From positions 1 through 64,000 of the forward strand of contig CAJXZG010000012.1 of NCBI GenBank assembly GCA_913063265.1: a DNA stretch of 64,000 bases, given 5' to 3'. The notes beneath the pieces were generated by a model. The model made no database searches. It saw only the letters and a program-made list of their open reading frames with translations, and was not told the origin of the DNA. Source of the stretch: an uncultured Prolixibacteraceae bacterium (lineage in GTDB: Bacteria > Bacteroidota > Bacteroidia > Bacteroidales > Prolixibacteraceae). The translations under genes and the position numbers were made by a program. Positions within the stretch are counted from its first letter, which is position 1; each line of letters opens with the position of its first letter. Shown here piece by piece: positions 47,903 through 56,581 of this stretch.

Positions 47903-48469
47903 TTATAAAATGGTGTGAATTTCTTCTTTTAACATATCATTTAATATCGCATATAACTTTTTTCGTGCTCTAAAGAGTTTTACCTTTACATTACTTTCCG
48001 TCATTTTGGTTATTCCGGCAATTTCCTCGATTGATTTTTCTTCAAAATAATAGAGCAAGGTAAGTGTATATTCACTCTCCGGAAGTTTATCCAGGGCAGC
48101 TTTAATAACCTTTGCCCTGTTTTCAGAAGGAATTCCATCCAAATTCATTTCCTCAGGTTCATCCGGAATTTGCACCTCATCGGAAGAAATATAATTGAGC
48201 TTTTTCTTTCTTACTTCCGATATACAATTATTATAGGTAATCCTGTATAACCAGGTGGAAAATTTGGCTTTCCCTTTAAAAGAGGACAACGATTTATAAG
48301 CCTTTATAAAACTTTCCTGAGCAATTTCCTCTGCATCTTCACGATTTCTAAGAACTTTAAGTGCGATGGAAAAAACAATATCCTTATATTTTTCAACCAG
48401 ATACGAAAAAAACTGAGTCTGTCCATCCAGTACTTTATTGATATAATAAATATCGTCTTTTTGTTCCAT
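47903..48469 (-). CDS. ECF-type RNA polymerase sigma factor
   Basis: A 188-residue sigma-70 family factor of the extracytoplasmic-function group. The frame is open further upstream, but ATG 48469 gives the usual start 'MEQKDDIYYINKVLDGQTQF', so I use it. Region 2 has 'SYLVEKYKDIVFSIALKVLR', 'NREDAEEIAQESFIKAYKSL' and 'FSTWLYRITYNNC'. Region 4 has 'LPESEYTLTLLYYFEEKSIE' and 'MTESNVKVKLFRARKKL'. A GTAACC-N15-CGTC site lies 11 bp upstream, so it is probably autoregulated with a very short leader. It is followed by a putative anti-sigma gene. Confidence 0.92.
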   Translation of the reverse strand: MEQKDDIYYINKVLDGQTQFFSYLVEKYKDIVFSIALKVLRNREDAEEIAQESFIKAYKSLSSFKGKAKFSTWLYRITYNNCISEVRKKKLNYISSDEVQIPDEPEEMNLDGIPSENRAKVIKAALDKLPESEYTLTLLYYFEEKSIEEIAGITKMTESNVKVKLFRARKKLYAILNDMLKEEIHTIL

Positions 48470-48479
48470 CTGCTGCTTT

Positions 48480-48504
48480 GACGTAAAAATAACTAATGGG
48501 TTAC
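48480..48504 (-). promoter_or_regulatory. ECF-type promoter for the sigma factor gene (GTAACC-N15-CGTC)
   Basis: Minus strand: GTAACC (plus-strand 48504-48499), 15 bp, then CGTC (48483-48480). This matches the AAC...CGTC layout of ECF promoters and has the same boxes and spacing as the divergent site at 48539-48563. The sigma ATG at 48469 lies only 10 bp beyond CGTC, giving an expected leader of a few bases. Confidence 0.7.
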
Positions 48505-48538
48505 AATTTAATAAATAAAAAATTTTTATTCGAAATGT

Positions 48539-48563
48539 GTAACCTGAAAAAAGATGCTGCGTC
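48539..48563 (+). promoter_or_regulatory. ECF-type promoter for the DUF6249 gene (GTAACC-N15-CGTC)
   Basis: GTAACC at 48539-48544, 15 bp, then CGTC at 48560-48563. Boxes and spacing are identical to the divergent site ahead of the sigma gene. The DUF6249 ATG at 48608 follows 44 bp later. Confidence 0.7.
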
Positions 48564-48607
48564 ATAAGGGCAGAAATTTGAAATATTAACAATTTAAATT
48601 CAATATC

Positions 48608-48931
48608 ATGGAAGGATTATTTGTACCAATCGGATTTTTTCTGGCGCTTTTCGCAATTTTATATGTGTACTGGACAACCCGCACTAAAGAGAGATTGGCT
48701 CTTGTTGAAAAAGGCATGGATGCGGGCATTTTTAAGGGTGAATGTTCTAAATATGCTCTTTTAAAATGGGGTATTTTTATGATAGCAGTAGCCGTAGGTG
48801 TAGTGTCAGGTTTTGCGCTTTCAAGAGTTATGAATGAAGTGGTTGCATTTTTTACAATGATTTTGTTAACCGGTGGAATAGGATTGATTGTAGCGTATAA
48901 AATAACTGATACTTTAAGCAGCAAAGAATAA
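48608..48931 (+). CDS. DUF6249-like small membrane protein
   Basis: A 107-residue inner-membrane protein with three hydrophobic segments (about 4-22, 52-72 and 78-96) and a conserved cytoplasmic loop after the first ('TTRTKERLALVEKGMDAGIF'). This layout matches DUF6249, found next to ECF sigma genes in Bacteroidota. Function is unknown. It is divergent from the ECF sigma factor and preceded by a matching ECF-type promoter, so it is probably the sigma factor's direct target. It ends at a strong bidirectional terminator. Confidence 0.78.
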   Translation: MEGLFVPIGFFLALFAILYVYWTTRTKERLALVEKGMDAGIFKGECSKYALLKWGIFMIAVAVGVVSGFALSRVMNEVVAFFTMILLTGGIGLIVAYKITDTLSSKE

Positions 48932-48946
48932 AGCTAAAAAATTAAG

Positions 48947-48984
48947 CAATAAAAAGGGTGAATTTATTCACCCTTTTTATTGCT
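48947..48984. terminator. Bidirectional terminator between DUF6249 and the M64 peptidase gene
   Basis: A perfect 18-bp stem (48947-48964 GCAATAAAAAGGGTGAAT / 48967-48984) with a 2-base centre lies in the convergent gap; its last two bases touch the M64 stop. T-runs are available in both directions. Confidence 0.85.
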
Positions 48985-50257
48985 ATTTTATATGGTATTG
49001 TATCACTTTTTTGATTGCCTCTTCACAAACCGGGCAAAAACTTTTTGCATTATTACTTTTCATGCGGCAGTCAATATACGGACTATAGATACCCTTATTC
49101 ATATATCCTCCTCCTTCAAATACACCAACTGTTTTATTGTATTCCATTTTTCTTGGTGTTGGAATTTGAGTTGATTCTGAAACCATATTTTTCCATTTCG
49201 AATCAAAATCAATTAGCGTGGTAAGATTTGGTTCCCAGGGTTCTACTTCGAGGTTGTAAAAATCCTCGTATGCTACTGCAGAATTATAATATTCATCACC
49301 TAATCCTGCAAAACCGTGTCCAAATTCATGAACAAAAACTTCTTTAGTCAGCTCATTATCTGAGGTACATACTGATAAAAAGTTATAAAATCCTCCGCCA
49401 CCGTATCTGCTTGTATTTACCAAAACATAAATATGATCATAAGGAACCACCGAGGCCGCATCTAAAATATTTTTCATATCGCTGGTGGTCAGATAACGGG
49501 GAAGGTCGAAGGTGTAAAATGTTGAATTAAAACAGGTGTTTTTATAAATATTCTCTCCAGGAACATCAGTTCCTGACTCAAAAGAAGGTGTTAAAACTGC
49601 GCTGACATTAAAATTTTTCTTTTCCGATTTAAATGGCTCCTCTTCAAATAGATATTTGGTAACTCTTTTTGCATCTTCTTTAAATTTATCCATTTCATCT
49701 ATTGTATATCCTTCTGCCAGAATCACTAAATCCACTTTTTTTTCAGGCTTTCCATTACTTAAAATTTCAATTGATTTAAAATCAGGAGAGGGTTCATTAA
49801 GTATAAAATAATCTGCCGGATCAATTTCTGTTGTATAAATTGTTTTAAAGTCTCCTTCCCATTGGCGCGTCTCGATTTCAAGCTTAATTTTCTTTTTGGG
49901 ATAAGGAAAAATCGCAGATTGATAGTATGTTTTTTCACCGATCTTTGCTTCAGCAGTGGTTTGCCATTCGCCAAAAAGTGTACTAAAGCCTTTTGAGAAA
50001 ATAAGTTCCCCCGATTTTTCATCAAAAACCCTAAAGCGATAATTTCCATAATCAAAATAATCGATAAGATTAATCTTCGAGCCTGCCCAATACTTTTCTT
50101 TTTTTATTTGTTTTGGAAAAACACGTTCTTCGACATTACTGCCTCCCAACAAAAAGTCAAATCGCATCGATGAATCAATAAAATAAGTATTAAAACTTTT
50201 TTGAGAAAAAACGGAAGTTGAAATAAGAATCAAAAGTATTATTAGTCTACATTTCAT
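48983..50257 (-). CDS. Secreted M64-family zinc metallopeptidase (IgA-peptidase-like)
   Basis: A 424-residue protein with a signal peptide (1-18, 'VFSQ'). An M64 N-terminal domain (about 20-145) precedes the catalytic domain, which opens 'VDLVILAEGYTIDEMDKFKE' and has the zinc motif HEFGH at 310-314 followed by 'GLGDEY', the third-ligand region. A Cys pair near the C-terminus ('DCRMKSN...CPVCEEAI') is conserved in the family. Despite the IgA-protease name from a Clostridium member, the substrate here is unknown. It is probably monocistronic. Confidence 0.9.
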   Translation of the reverse strand: MKCRLIILLILISTSVFSQKSFNTYFIDSSMRFDFLLGGSNVEERVFPKQIKKEKYWAGSKINLIDYFDYGNYRFRVFDEKSGELIFSKGFSTLFGEWQTTAEAKIGEKTYYQSAIFPYPKKKIKLEIETRQWEGDFKTIYTTEIDPADYFILNEPSPDFKSIEILSNGKPEKKVDLVILAEGYTIDEMDKFKEDAKRVTKYLFEEEPFKSEKKNFNVSAVLTPSFESGTDVPGENIYKNTCFNSTFYTFDLPRYLTTSDMKNILDAASVVPYDHIYVLVNTSRYGGGGFYNFLSVCTSDNELTKEVFVHEFGHGFAGLGDEYYNSAVAYEDFYNLEVEPWEPNLTTLIDFDSKWKNMVSESTQIPTPRKMEYNKTVGVFEGGGYMNKGIYSPYIDCRMKSNNAKSFCPVCEEAIKKVIQYHIK

Positions 50258-50483
50258 TGCTATTATTTTTTTCGTAAAAGTATAACAATTGAATTGTAAT
50301 GTTAAAGAAGTTGATCATATTTGCACGGATAAAACAAATAAAAAGACATATCTAATTTTGCAATTTTAAAGTATAAAGTTATAATCTGTTACAATGGTGT
50401 AATTTTTCGTGTAAAATATTTAGGAATTGTAGATTTTTGATACTTTTGTTTTATAAATTAAAACTATTAACTGATTTATCCGA

Positions 50484-50966
50484 ATGAATAATAAAGATTT
50501 TACTGAACATCCTGTAAATATCGATGCGCTGGATGAAAAGATTCTTGAGCTGATTACAAAAAACGCCAGAATCCCTTTTCTTGAGGTGGCCCGTGAATGT
50601 GGAGTTTCGGGTGCCGCAATTCATCAAAGAGTGCAACGACTTGTAAATATTGGAGTAATTGAAGGAAGTGAATTTATTGTAAATCCTTCTAAACTGGGAT
50701 ACAATACAAGTGCTTACATGGGAATATATCTGGAAAAAGCAAAGCACCATAAAACAGTGGTTGAAGCTTTAAGGAATATTCCGGAAATTGTTGAGTGTAA
50801 TTATACAACTGGGCAATACGCCATTTTTGTTAAAATACAAACAAAAAACAATGTGCATTTAAAAACTATAATAGATGACAGAATGCAGGAAATTGAAGGT
50901 ATTGCAAGAACAGAGACCTTTATAGCACTCGAAACCGAATTTAAGAGGCAAGTACCAATAAAATAA
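50484..50966 (+). CDS. Lrp/AsnC-family transcriptional regulator
   Basis: A 160-residue regulator with an N-terminal winged HTH ('IDALDEKILELITKNARIPF', 'ARECGVSGAAIHQRVQRLVN') and a C-terminal RAM ligand-binding domain ('YNTSAYMGIYLEKAKHH', 'IVECNYTTGQYAIFVKIQTK'). It is a feast/famine-type regulator responding to an amino acid. The TACTTTTG at 50441-50448 is a candidate -7 box 35 bp before the ATG, but without a clear -33. Its target is not evident; the neighbours converge on it or are divergent (M64 peptidase). Confidence 0.9.
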   Translation: MNNKDFTEHPVNIDALDEKILELITKNARIPFLEVARECGVSGAAIHQRVQRLVNIGVIEGSEFIVNPSKLGYNTSAYMGIYLEKAKHHKTVVEALRNIPEIVECNYTTGQYAIFVKIQTKNNVHLKTIIDDRMQEIEGIARTETFIALETEFKRQVPIK

Positions 50967-51000
50967 AAATAAGGCTGATAAATTTATCAGCCTTATTTTT
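50965..51000. terminator. Bidirectional terminator between the Lrp-like and gamma-CA genes
   Basis: A perfect palindrome with 18-bp arms (50965-50982 AAAAATAAGGCTGATAAA / 50983-51000). Its right arm overlaps the end of the gamma-carbonic-anhydrase-like gene, so that gene's stop codon sits inside the terminator stem. Confidence 0.85.
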
Positions 51001-51508
51001 TATACCAACTTGCATAAGTTTCGTAGGCATTGGCAATTCTGATTATTTCACCTTCAAGCAAATCTTTACTAATCTCTTTAATTTTTTTTGCCGGAATACC
51101 TGCATAAACGCATCCCGATTCAACTTTTGTCCCTTTTGTTACAACAGATCCTGCAGCTATAATAGAATTACTTTCAATAACTGCATCGTCTAATACAACG
51201 GCATTCATTCCTATCATAACATTATCTTTTATCGTGCAGCCATGCACAATTGCACCGTGGGCTATGGTAACGTTACTGCCTATGTTTGTCGGCGATTTTT
51301 TGTACGTTGCGTGAATAACGGCATTATCCTGAACATTTGTATTGTTTCCGATTTTAATATAATGTACATCACCCCTCAATACAGCATTATACCAAATGCT
51401 GCAATTATTTCCAATCTCCACCTGTCCAATCAGAGTAGCTGTTTCTGCTAAAAAACAATCTTTTCCTGTTTTTGGACTCACTCCATTTAATGTTTTAATT
51501 AAAGCCAC
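50993..51508 (-). CDS. Gamma-class carbonic anhydrase-like hexapeptide-repeat protein (YrdA family)
   Basis: A 171-residue left-handed beta-helix trimer subunit. Hexapeptide turns recur ('TLIGQVEIGNNCSIWYNAVL', 'IKIGNNTNVQDNAVIHATYK', 'TNIGSNVTIAHGAIVHGCTI'). The three zinc-binding His positions of the gamma-CA family are seen in 'VIHATY' and 'IAHGAIVHGC'. The long acidic loop of the active archaeal Cam enzyme is absent, as in CamH/YrdA-type proteins, so carbonic anhydrase activity is plausible rather than shown. Confidence 0.88.
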   Translation of the reverse strand: MALIKTLNGVSPKTGKDCFLAETATLIGQVEIGNNCSIWYNAVLRGDVHYIKIGNNTNVQDNAVIHATYKKSPTNIGSNVTIAHGAIVHGCTIKDNVMIGMNAVVLDDAVIESNSIIAAGSVVTKGTKVESGCVYAGIPAKKIKEISKDLLEGEIIRIANAYETYASWYKK

Positions 51509-51708
51509 TATGTAAACTAATTTTAAATTGCTTCAAATATATTAAATCCTGTAAATATTTTGGGAAGCTATAACCTACTTCCAAGATTATGGTTATTTTT
51601 GAATCTTTGTATTAACAGCTTAGGCAAGACCAAAAAGATTCAGGAAAATTTGTACTGCGCTTTTTAAGAATCATGGTCTTTTTTAAATTTTAATTAAAAA
51701 ATAAATCA

Positions 51709-53547
51709 ATGAAGGATGCAAGAGTAATTGAGCTGGATGAAGTGGCCATCAGGTTTTCCGGTGATTCGGGAGATGGAATGCAGCTTACAGGTACATTATT
51801 TTCGGATGCAAGTGCTTTGTTTGGAAATGATATTTCAACTTTTCCGGATTATCCATCCGAAATTAGAGCACCTCAGGGAACAGTTGGGGGAGTTTCAGGT
51901 TTTCAGGTGCAGTTTGGAATGAAAGAAATTAATACTCCCGGTGATTTGGCTCATGTTTTGATAGCAATGAATCCTGCAGCAGTGAAGGCCAACGCAAAAT
52001 TCATGAATCCGGGTGGTACAATCATTTATGACTCGGATACGTTCAATGAGAAAAACCTGAAAAAAGCAAACTTTACAACCGAAGATCCATTTACTGAATG
52101 TAAGCTTGAGGATTTCTTCAAAATTGCGGTACCAATTACTTCTCTTACAAAAGAAAGTTTAAAAGATTTTGGACTGGATAATAAAAGTATTTTACGAAGT
52201 AAAAATATGTTTGCGCTTGGTTTGGTATGCTGGATGTTCGGTCGCCCAATGGAGTACGTTGAGCAGTACATCAATACCAAATTCGGGAAAAAACCAATTG
52301 TAGCCGAGTCGAATATTAAAGTATTGCATGATGGATTTAACTATGGAATGACCATGCAGCATATGACTCCTACATATTTGGTAAATCCGGCAAATATTGA
52401 AAAGGGTACATACAGAAATATAAATGGTAATCATGCAACGGCGTGGGGATTTTTGGCAGCAGCAGAAAAATCAGGACTTGAGTTGTTTTTAGGTTCTTAT
52501 CCTATTACTCCTGCAACAGATATTCTTGCTGCTCTTTCAGAAAGAAAAGATTTAGGTGTTAAAACTTTTCAGGCAGAAGATGAAATAGCCGGTATTGCGT
52601 CTGCAATTGGTGCATCTTTTGCCGGGGATTTGGCAATTACTACTACATCAGGACCGGGATTGGCATTAAAAGGGGAAGCAATTGGATTAGCTGTTATGGC
52701 AGAACTTCCGTTGGTAATTGTTAATGTTCAGCGCGGGGGTCCTTCAACGGGTCTTCCGACAAAAACAGAACAGTCTGATTTAATGCAGGCACTTTATGGA
52801 AGAAATGGTGAAAGCCCGGTGGTAGTAATAGCAGCAAGTACACCCTCTGATTGTTTTTGGTATGCATACGTTGCTTCAAAAATTGCGCTTGAGCGTATGG
52901 TGCCTGTTATTTTGTTAACAGACGGATTTTTGGGTAACGGTAGTGAACCATGGAGAATTCCAAAAATGGCCGAACTGCCAGCTATAACTCCAAGAATGGC
53001 AAAAGATGCCAACACATTTAAAGCCTATAAACGCGATGAAAAAACTTTGGCAAGAGAATGGGCAATTCCTGGAATGGCTGGTTTTGAGCATAGAATTGGC
53101 GGACTTGAGAAAAATATTACGGGAACAGTAAGCCACGATCCTGAAAACCATCAGGTAAATTGTGAAATTCGTGAAGAAAAAGTGCAGAGAGTTATTGATA
53201 TGGTTCCTGAACTTGAGGTTGAGGGAGATGATGAGGGTGAAGTTTTGGTAGTAGGCTGGGGTGGTACTTACGGTCATTTGATAAATGCGGTAAGAGAACT
53301 CAGGTTAGACGGTAAAAATGTGTCATTGGCACATTTTAATTACATTAAACCACTTCCCAAAAATGTAGCTGATGTATTTGGTAATTTCAAAAAAATAATC
53401 GTGTGCGAGTTGAATTTAGGGCAGTTTGCAAGTTATTTAAGAGACCTGTTACCACAATTTAAATATCATCAGTATAACAAACTGAAGGGACTTCCATTTA
53501 ATGTGAATGAAGTTAAAGAAAGCATAACTAAACTATTGGAGGAATAA
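51709..53547 (+). CDS. korA: 2-Oxoacid:ferredoxin oxidoreductase, alpha subunit (fused gamma-alpha, KorA type)
   Basis: A 612-residue subunit of an oxygen-sensitive 2-oxoglutarate (or related 2-oxoacid):ferredoxin oxidoreductase. Residues about 1-190 are the gamma domain ('IRFSGDSGDGMQLTGTLFSD', 'DYPSEIRAPQGTVGGVSGFQ'). Residues about 215-610 are the alpha (pyrimidine-binding and transketolase-C-like) domains ('YPITPATDILAALSERKDLG', 'AEDEIAGIASAIGASFAGD', 'VNVQRGGPSTGLPTKTEQSD'). The gene ends 3 bp before korB. It supports reversible conversion of 2-oxoglutarate to succinyl-CoA with ferredoxin, typical of anaerobic or microaerobic metabolism. Confidence 0.92.
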   Translation: MKDARVIELDEVAIRFSGDSGDGMQLTGTLFSDASALFGNDISTFPDYPSEIRAPQGTVGGVSGFQVQFGMKEINTPGDLAHVLIAMNPAAVKANAKFMNPGGTIIYDSDTFNEKNLKKANFTTEDPFTECKLEDFFKIAVPITSLTKESLKDFGLDNKSILRSKNMFALGLVCWMFGRPMEYVEQYINTKFGKKPIVAESNIKVLHDGFNYGMTMQHMTPTYLVNPANIEKGTYRNINGNHATAWGFLAAAEKSGLELFLGSYPITPATDILAALSERKDLGVKTFQAEDEIAGIASAIGASFAGDLAITTTSGPGLALKGEAIGLAVMAELPLVIVNVQRGGPSTGLPTKTEQSDLMQALYGRNGESPVVVIAASTPSDCFWYAYVASKIALERMVPVILLTDGFLGNGSEPWRIPKMAELPAITPRMAKDANTFKAYKRDEKTLAREWAIPGMAGFEHRIGGLEKNITGTVSHDPENHQVNCEIREEKVQRVIDMVPELEVEGDDEGEVLVVGWGGTYGHLINAVRELRLDGKNVSLAHFNYIKPLPKNVADVFGNFKKIIVCELNLGQFASYLRDLLPQFKYHQYNKLKGLPFNVNEVKESITKLLEE

Positions 53548-53550
53548 AAA

Positions 53551-54591
53551 ATGACTGAATTAAAATATACAGTTAAAGATTTTAAAAGTGAAAACGAAGT
53601 TCGTTGGTGTGCGGGTTGTGGTGATTTTGCTATATTGAATGCGGTTCAGCGGACTATGGCAGGACTTGGAATTCCTCGTGAAAAATTTGCCGTTGTTTCC
53701 GGAATTGGATGTTCTTCCCGATTTCCATACTATATGGAAACATTTGGGTTTCATACAATTCACGGTAGAGCAGCTGCAATTGCTTCAGGAGTAAAGGCAG
53801 CAAATCCGGAACTAAGTGTCTGGGTAATTACAGGTGATGGTGATGCTATGGCAATTGGTGGAAATCATTTTATTCATCTTATCAGAAGAAATATCGATAT
53901 TAATCTTATAATTTTCAACAATAAAATTTATGGATTAACAAAAGGACAATATTCACCTACTACCGATCGTGGAATTAGTACAAAAACCTCGCCCTTCGGT
54001 ACTGTTGAAGATCCTTTTGTGCCTGGGCAGCTTGTTATAGGATCGAGAGGTACTTTTTTTGCTCGCTCTGTGGATGGAAATATGAAATTAAGCCAGTCGA
54101 TTTTTGAGGAATCAGTAAAACACAAAGGTACCTCTGTTGTTGAGGTACTTCAGAACTGTGTAATATTCAACAATGGAATTCATGCTGCAATAACCGATCC
54201 TGCTCACCGCGCAGATCGACAGTTGATTCTTGAACACGGAAAACCAATGATTTTTGGTGCTGAAAATAACAAAGGACTGGTCTTTGAAAAAGGTAAATTG
54301 AAAGTGGTAATTATTGGTGAGAATAGTGTTACTGAGGATGATATTTTGGTACATGATGCAACTGAACAAGATCCAACTTTACACATGGCATTAATTAATA
54401 TGCAATTGCCCGATATGCCGGTTGCATTAGGTGTAATCAGAAGTGTACCTGCTTTTGTTTACGATGTTGAAATGGAAGCACAAATCAAGGAAGTTCAGAA
54501 AAAAAGGAAAATAACTTGTGTTGATGAGTTGTTAAATTCGGGAAATACATGGGAAGTTAATGAAAATGGGAATGGCAATGCAAATACCTAA
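53551..54591 (+). CDS. korB: 2-Oxoacid:ferredoxin oxidoreductase, beta subunit (KorB type)
   Basis: A 346-residue TPP- and 4Fe-4S-binding subunit. The cluster Cys residues are in 'RWCAGCGDF', 'GIGCSSRF' and 'EVLQNCVIFNN'. The TPP motif is 'VITGDGDAMAIGGNHFIHLI' and 'IIFNNKIYGLTKGQYSPTT'. It follows korA after a 3-bp gap; GGAGG in the end of korA is one of the few Shine-Dalgarno-like sites in the window. A hairpin terminator follows. Substrate preference (2-oxoglutarate) is inferred from the KorAB-like sequence. Confidence 0.93.
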   Translation: MTELKYTVKDFKSENEVRWCAGCGDFAILNAVQRTMAGLGIPREKFAVVSGIGCSSRFPYYMETFGFHTIHGRAAAIASGVKAANPELSVWVITGDGDAMAIGGNHFIHLIRRNIDINLIIFNNKIYGLTKGQYSPTTDRGISTKTSPFGTVEDPFVPGQLVIGSRGTFFARSVDGNMKLSQSIFEESVKHKGTSVVEVLQNCVIFNNGIHAAITDPAHRADRQLILEHGKPMIFGAENNKGLVFEKGKLKVVIIGENSVTEDDILVHDATEQDPTLHMALINMQLPDMPVALGVIRSVPAFVYDVEMEAQIKEVQKKRKITCVDELLNSGNTWEVNENGNGNANT

Positions 54592-54616
54592 TAAGAGATA
54601 TTAAAGAAATATTTTT

Positions 54617-54648
54617 AAGGTCGTTCAAATTTTGAACGACCTTTTTAT
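54617..54648 (+). terminator. Terminator of korAB
   Basis: A 13-bp stem (AAGGTCGTTCAAA 54617-54629 / TTTGAACGACCTT 54631-54643) is followed by a T-rich run. It lies 25 bp after the korB stop, in a 53-bp convergent gap. Confidence 0.85.
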
Positions 54649-55256
54649 TTGACTACATTTTTAATGTCTATTACGGGCATTTCATTAAAGTCGTTTAAAG
54701 CGTTTATTAATCCAATTTTTCTGTAGGTCCATAACTTATCAATTTTTATTTCGCTTTCTATTATTTTATTTTCTTTTAACAATTTAGCTCTTTGAGTCCC
54801 GGGAAGTAGCGGTGTATTTGGTGTTACCCAATGTTTTCCATTAAAAAGTACAATATTGGCAGCAAAACTATCAGTAACAAAACCATCCTTTACAATAATT
54901 ATATCATCGCATTTTTCTCTTTTTTGGTATAATTTCAAAAGATGATTCCGATTGGCAAATTTGAGATGGTAATCTATAGAACTATCCTCAACAATTTTTA
55001 GAGTTTTAATTTTACGGTATTCATGTTTAAAGAATTCAATTTTTTCTATCGATTTTAAAAAAGTAATTCGACAACGATATAGTCCGGCCTGAGCATAATC
55101 AGGAATTTCAATTTCAAACAGATTTATATTTTGAGATTTTCCTAAATACTCTTTTTGTGTATTTTCTAACCTTGCCTGATGAAAATCAAGATTTTCCAGT
55201 TTGCCATCTTTACATTTTATAGTTTCAATTAATTGCATAAAGTCTTTTTTATTCAA
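54645..55256 (-). CDS. pabC: Aminodeoxychorismate lyase-like PLP enzyme (class IV aminotransferase)
   Basis: A 203-residue fold-type IV PLP protein, short for the family. The PLP-Lys region is in 'YHLKFANRNHLLKLY', and 'GFVTDSFAANIVLFNGKHW' and 'TPLLPGTQRAKLL' form the rest of the active site. The pabB gene lies 162 bp upstream on the same strand, so it most likely releases pyruvate from aminodeoxychorismate to give p-aminobenzoate. Other class IV roles (branched-chain or D-amino-acid aminotransferase) are less likely given the short length and neighbour. Confidence 0.8.
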   Translation of the reverse strand: MNKKDFMQLIETIKCKDGKLENLDFHQARLENTQKEYLGKSQNINLFEIEIPDYAQAGLYRCRITFLKSIEKIEFFKHEYRKIKTLKIVEDSSIDYHLKFANRNHLLKLYQKREKCDDIIIVKDGFVTDSFAANIVLFNGKHWVTPNTPLLPGTQRAKLLKENKIIESEIKIDKLWTYRKIGLINALNDFNEMPVIDIKNVVK

Positions 55257-55418
55257 CGGGCATTTACTTAATATTCGAAAATGTCAGGCTAAATAAGGAT
55301 TCATCAATCTTTTTTATACTTATTCAATCATAGAACTGGCAAAAGTTAAAGTGGCAATTGTTAAACCAATATGCAACATTCATCCTGCATTCAAAATATC
55401 TAAAACCCAGCTTCTAAC

Positions 55419-56390
55419 TTAACCCAAGGGGACATAAACTTTTTTTAACATTTCCGCATACTCTTTTTCCGCATCACTCAAAAAAGTAATTCCGCCGCCA
55501 CTTTTGTAAACCAATTGACCATTAATGTTTTCAATATATCTGATAATAACACAGCTATCCAGGTTTTTACCATCGAAATAGCCAAACACTCCGGTGTAAT
55601 AACCCCGGTTATAATTTTCAACTTTGGATATTATTTCCAGTGTTTTAGTTTTTGGCGCTCCTGAAATTGAACCTGCAGGTAACATCTTAAAAATAATATC
55701 ACCAATATTATTGTTGTAATGTTTAGGTAAATCGCCCGATATTTGCGAACTAACCTGCCAGAGATTTCGATTATTGGTTTGAATATGACTCAAAAATCTG
55801 AATTTGTCTACAACAACATTACCGGAAACCATGCTTAAATCATTTCTGATTAAATCGACAATTGTATTATGTTCCGCAAGTTCTTTCGAATCGGATAAAA
55901 TAATTTTGTCCGCATTTTCAATATCTGCATCAATTGTTCCTTTCATGGGGAAAGAGAAAATTTTACCATCGGTAATTTTCACAAAGGTTTCAGGCGAGAA
56001 ACAAACAAATTTATTTTTGAGATAAACCTTGTAAGGTGCTTTGCTGATTTGGAAAATTTCATCCAAACACAGGTTAGTCTTTATTTCCGTGGGTTGAGTA
56101 TAGTTTAATAAATAGGTGTCACCATTATGAATATGTTCCATTACCTGCTTAAATCCGTTTTTAAACCAGTCAAATCCAACAGGTTTTGTTTCCCACTTAT
56201 TTATTGAAATGTTTGTGGATGTGTTATCAAAATTTCCTGCTTCCGGTGTTTGCCAACGTAGTATCTCACTTGATCTGTAAAAATCAAAAATCTGCGGTTC
56301 CTGCATTAAAAAATCAATCAAAAAAACAAATGGATGCTTTTTACTTCCATAATTGTTCATTTGTTTTCTGATTTTTTCTGCCTGTGTCAT
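55419..56390 (-). CDS. pabB: Aminodeoxychorismate synthase component I
   Basis: A 323-residue chorismate-using enzyme that makes 4-amino-4-deoxychorismate for folate. It has the chorismate-binding domain only ('QVMEHIHNGDTYLLNYTQPT', 'MKGTIDADIENADKIILSDS', 'LPAGSISGAPKTKTLEII', 'YYTGVFGYFDG'). The N-terminal lobe of longer PabB/TrpE proteins is largely absent, as in other Bacteroidota homologues. It is followed by pabC; no PabA glutaminase is seen nearby. A -7-like TACTTTTG lies on the minus strand only 7 bp ahead of the ATG. Confidence 0.9.
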   Translation of the reverse strand: MTQAEKIRKQMNNYGSKKHPFVFLIDFLMQEPQIFDFYRSSEILRWQTPEAGNFDNTSTNISINKWETKPVGFDWFKNGFKQVMEHIHNGDTYLLNYTQPTEIKTNLCLDEIFQISKAPYKVYLKNKFVCFSPETFVKITDGKIFSFPMKGTIDADIENADKIILSDSKELAEHNTIVDLIRNDLSMVSGNVVVDKFRFLSHIQTNNRNLWQVSSQISGDLPKHYNNNIGDIIFKMLPAGSISGAPKTKTLEIISKVENYNRGYYTGVFGYFDGKNLDSCVIIRYIENINGQLVYKSGGGITFLSDAEKEYAEMLKKVYVPLG

Positions 56391-56581
56391 TTGGTGGCAA
56401 AAGTATGAATTTTTAAATCTTAGAAGAGCAAGAATTTTAAATTGTAATTTCTAGTCATTAAAAATGAATTTTCCTTAATGTTAGATTTTCCTGTTTTACC
56501 TAATTTAAAATAGCGTAAATGAATTTGGTTTCAGGTTTCAAATCCATTCAATATTTTTAATTTTGAATAAAATTCGAAAAA

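Noticed and set aside
48469-48592. Longer ECF sigma start at 48592
   Set aside because: It would add 41 atypical residues and run through the ECF promoter pair; ATG 48469 gives the usual family N-terminus.
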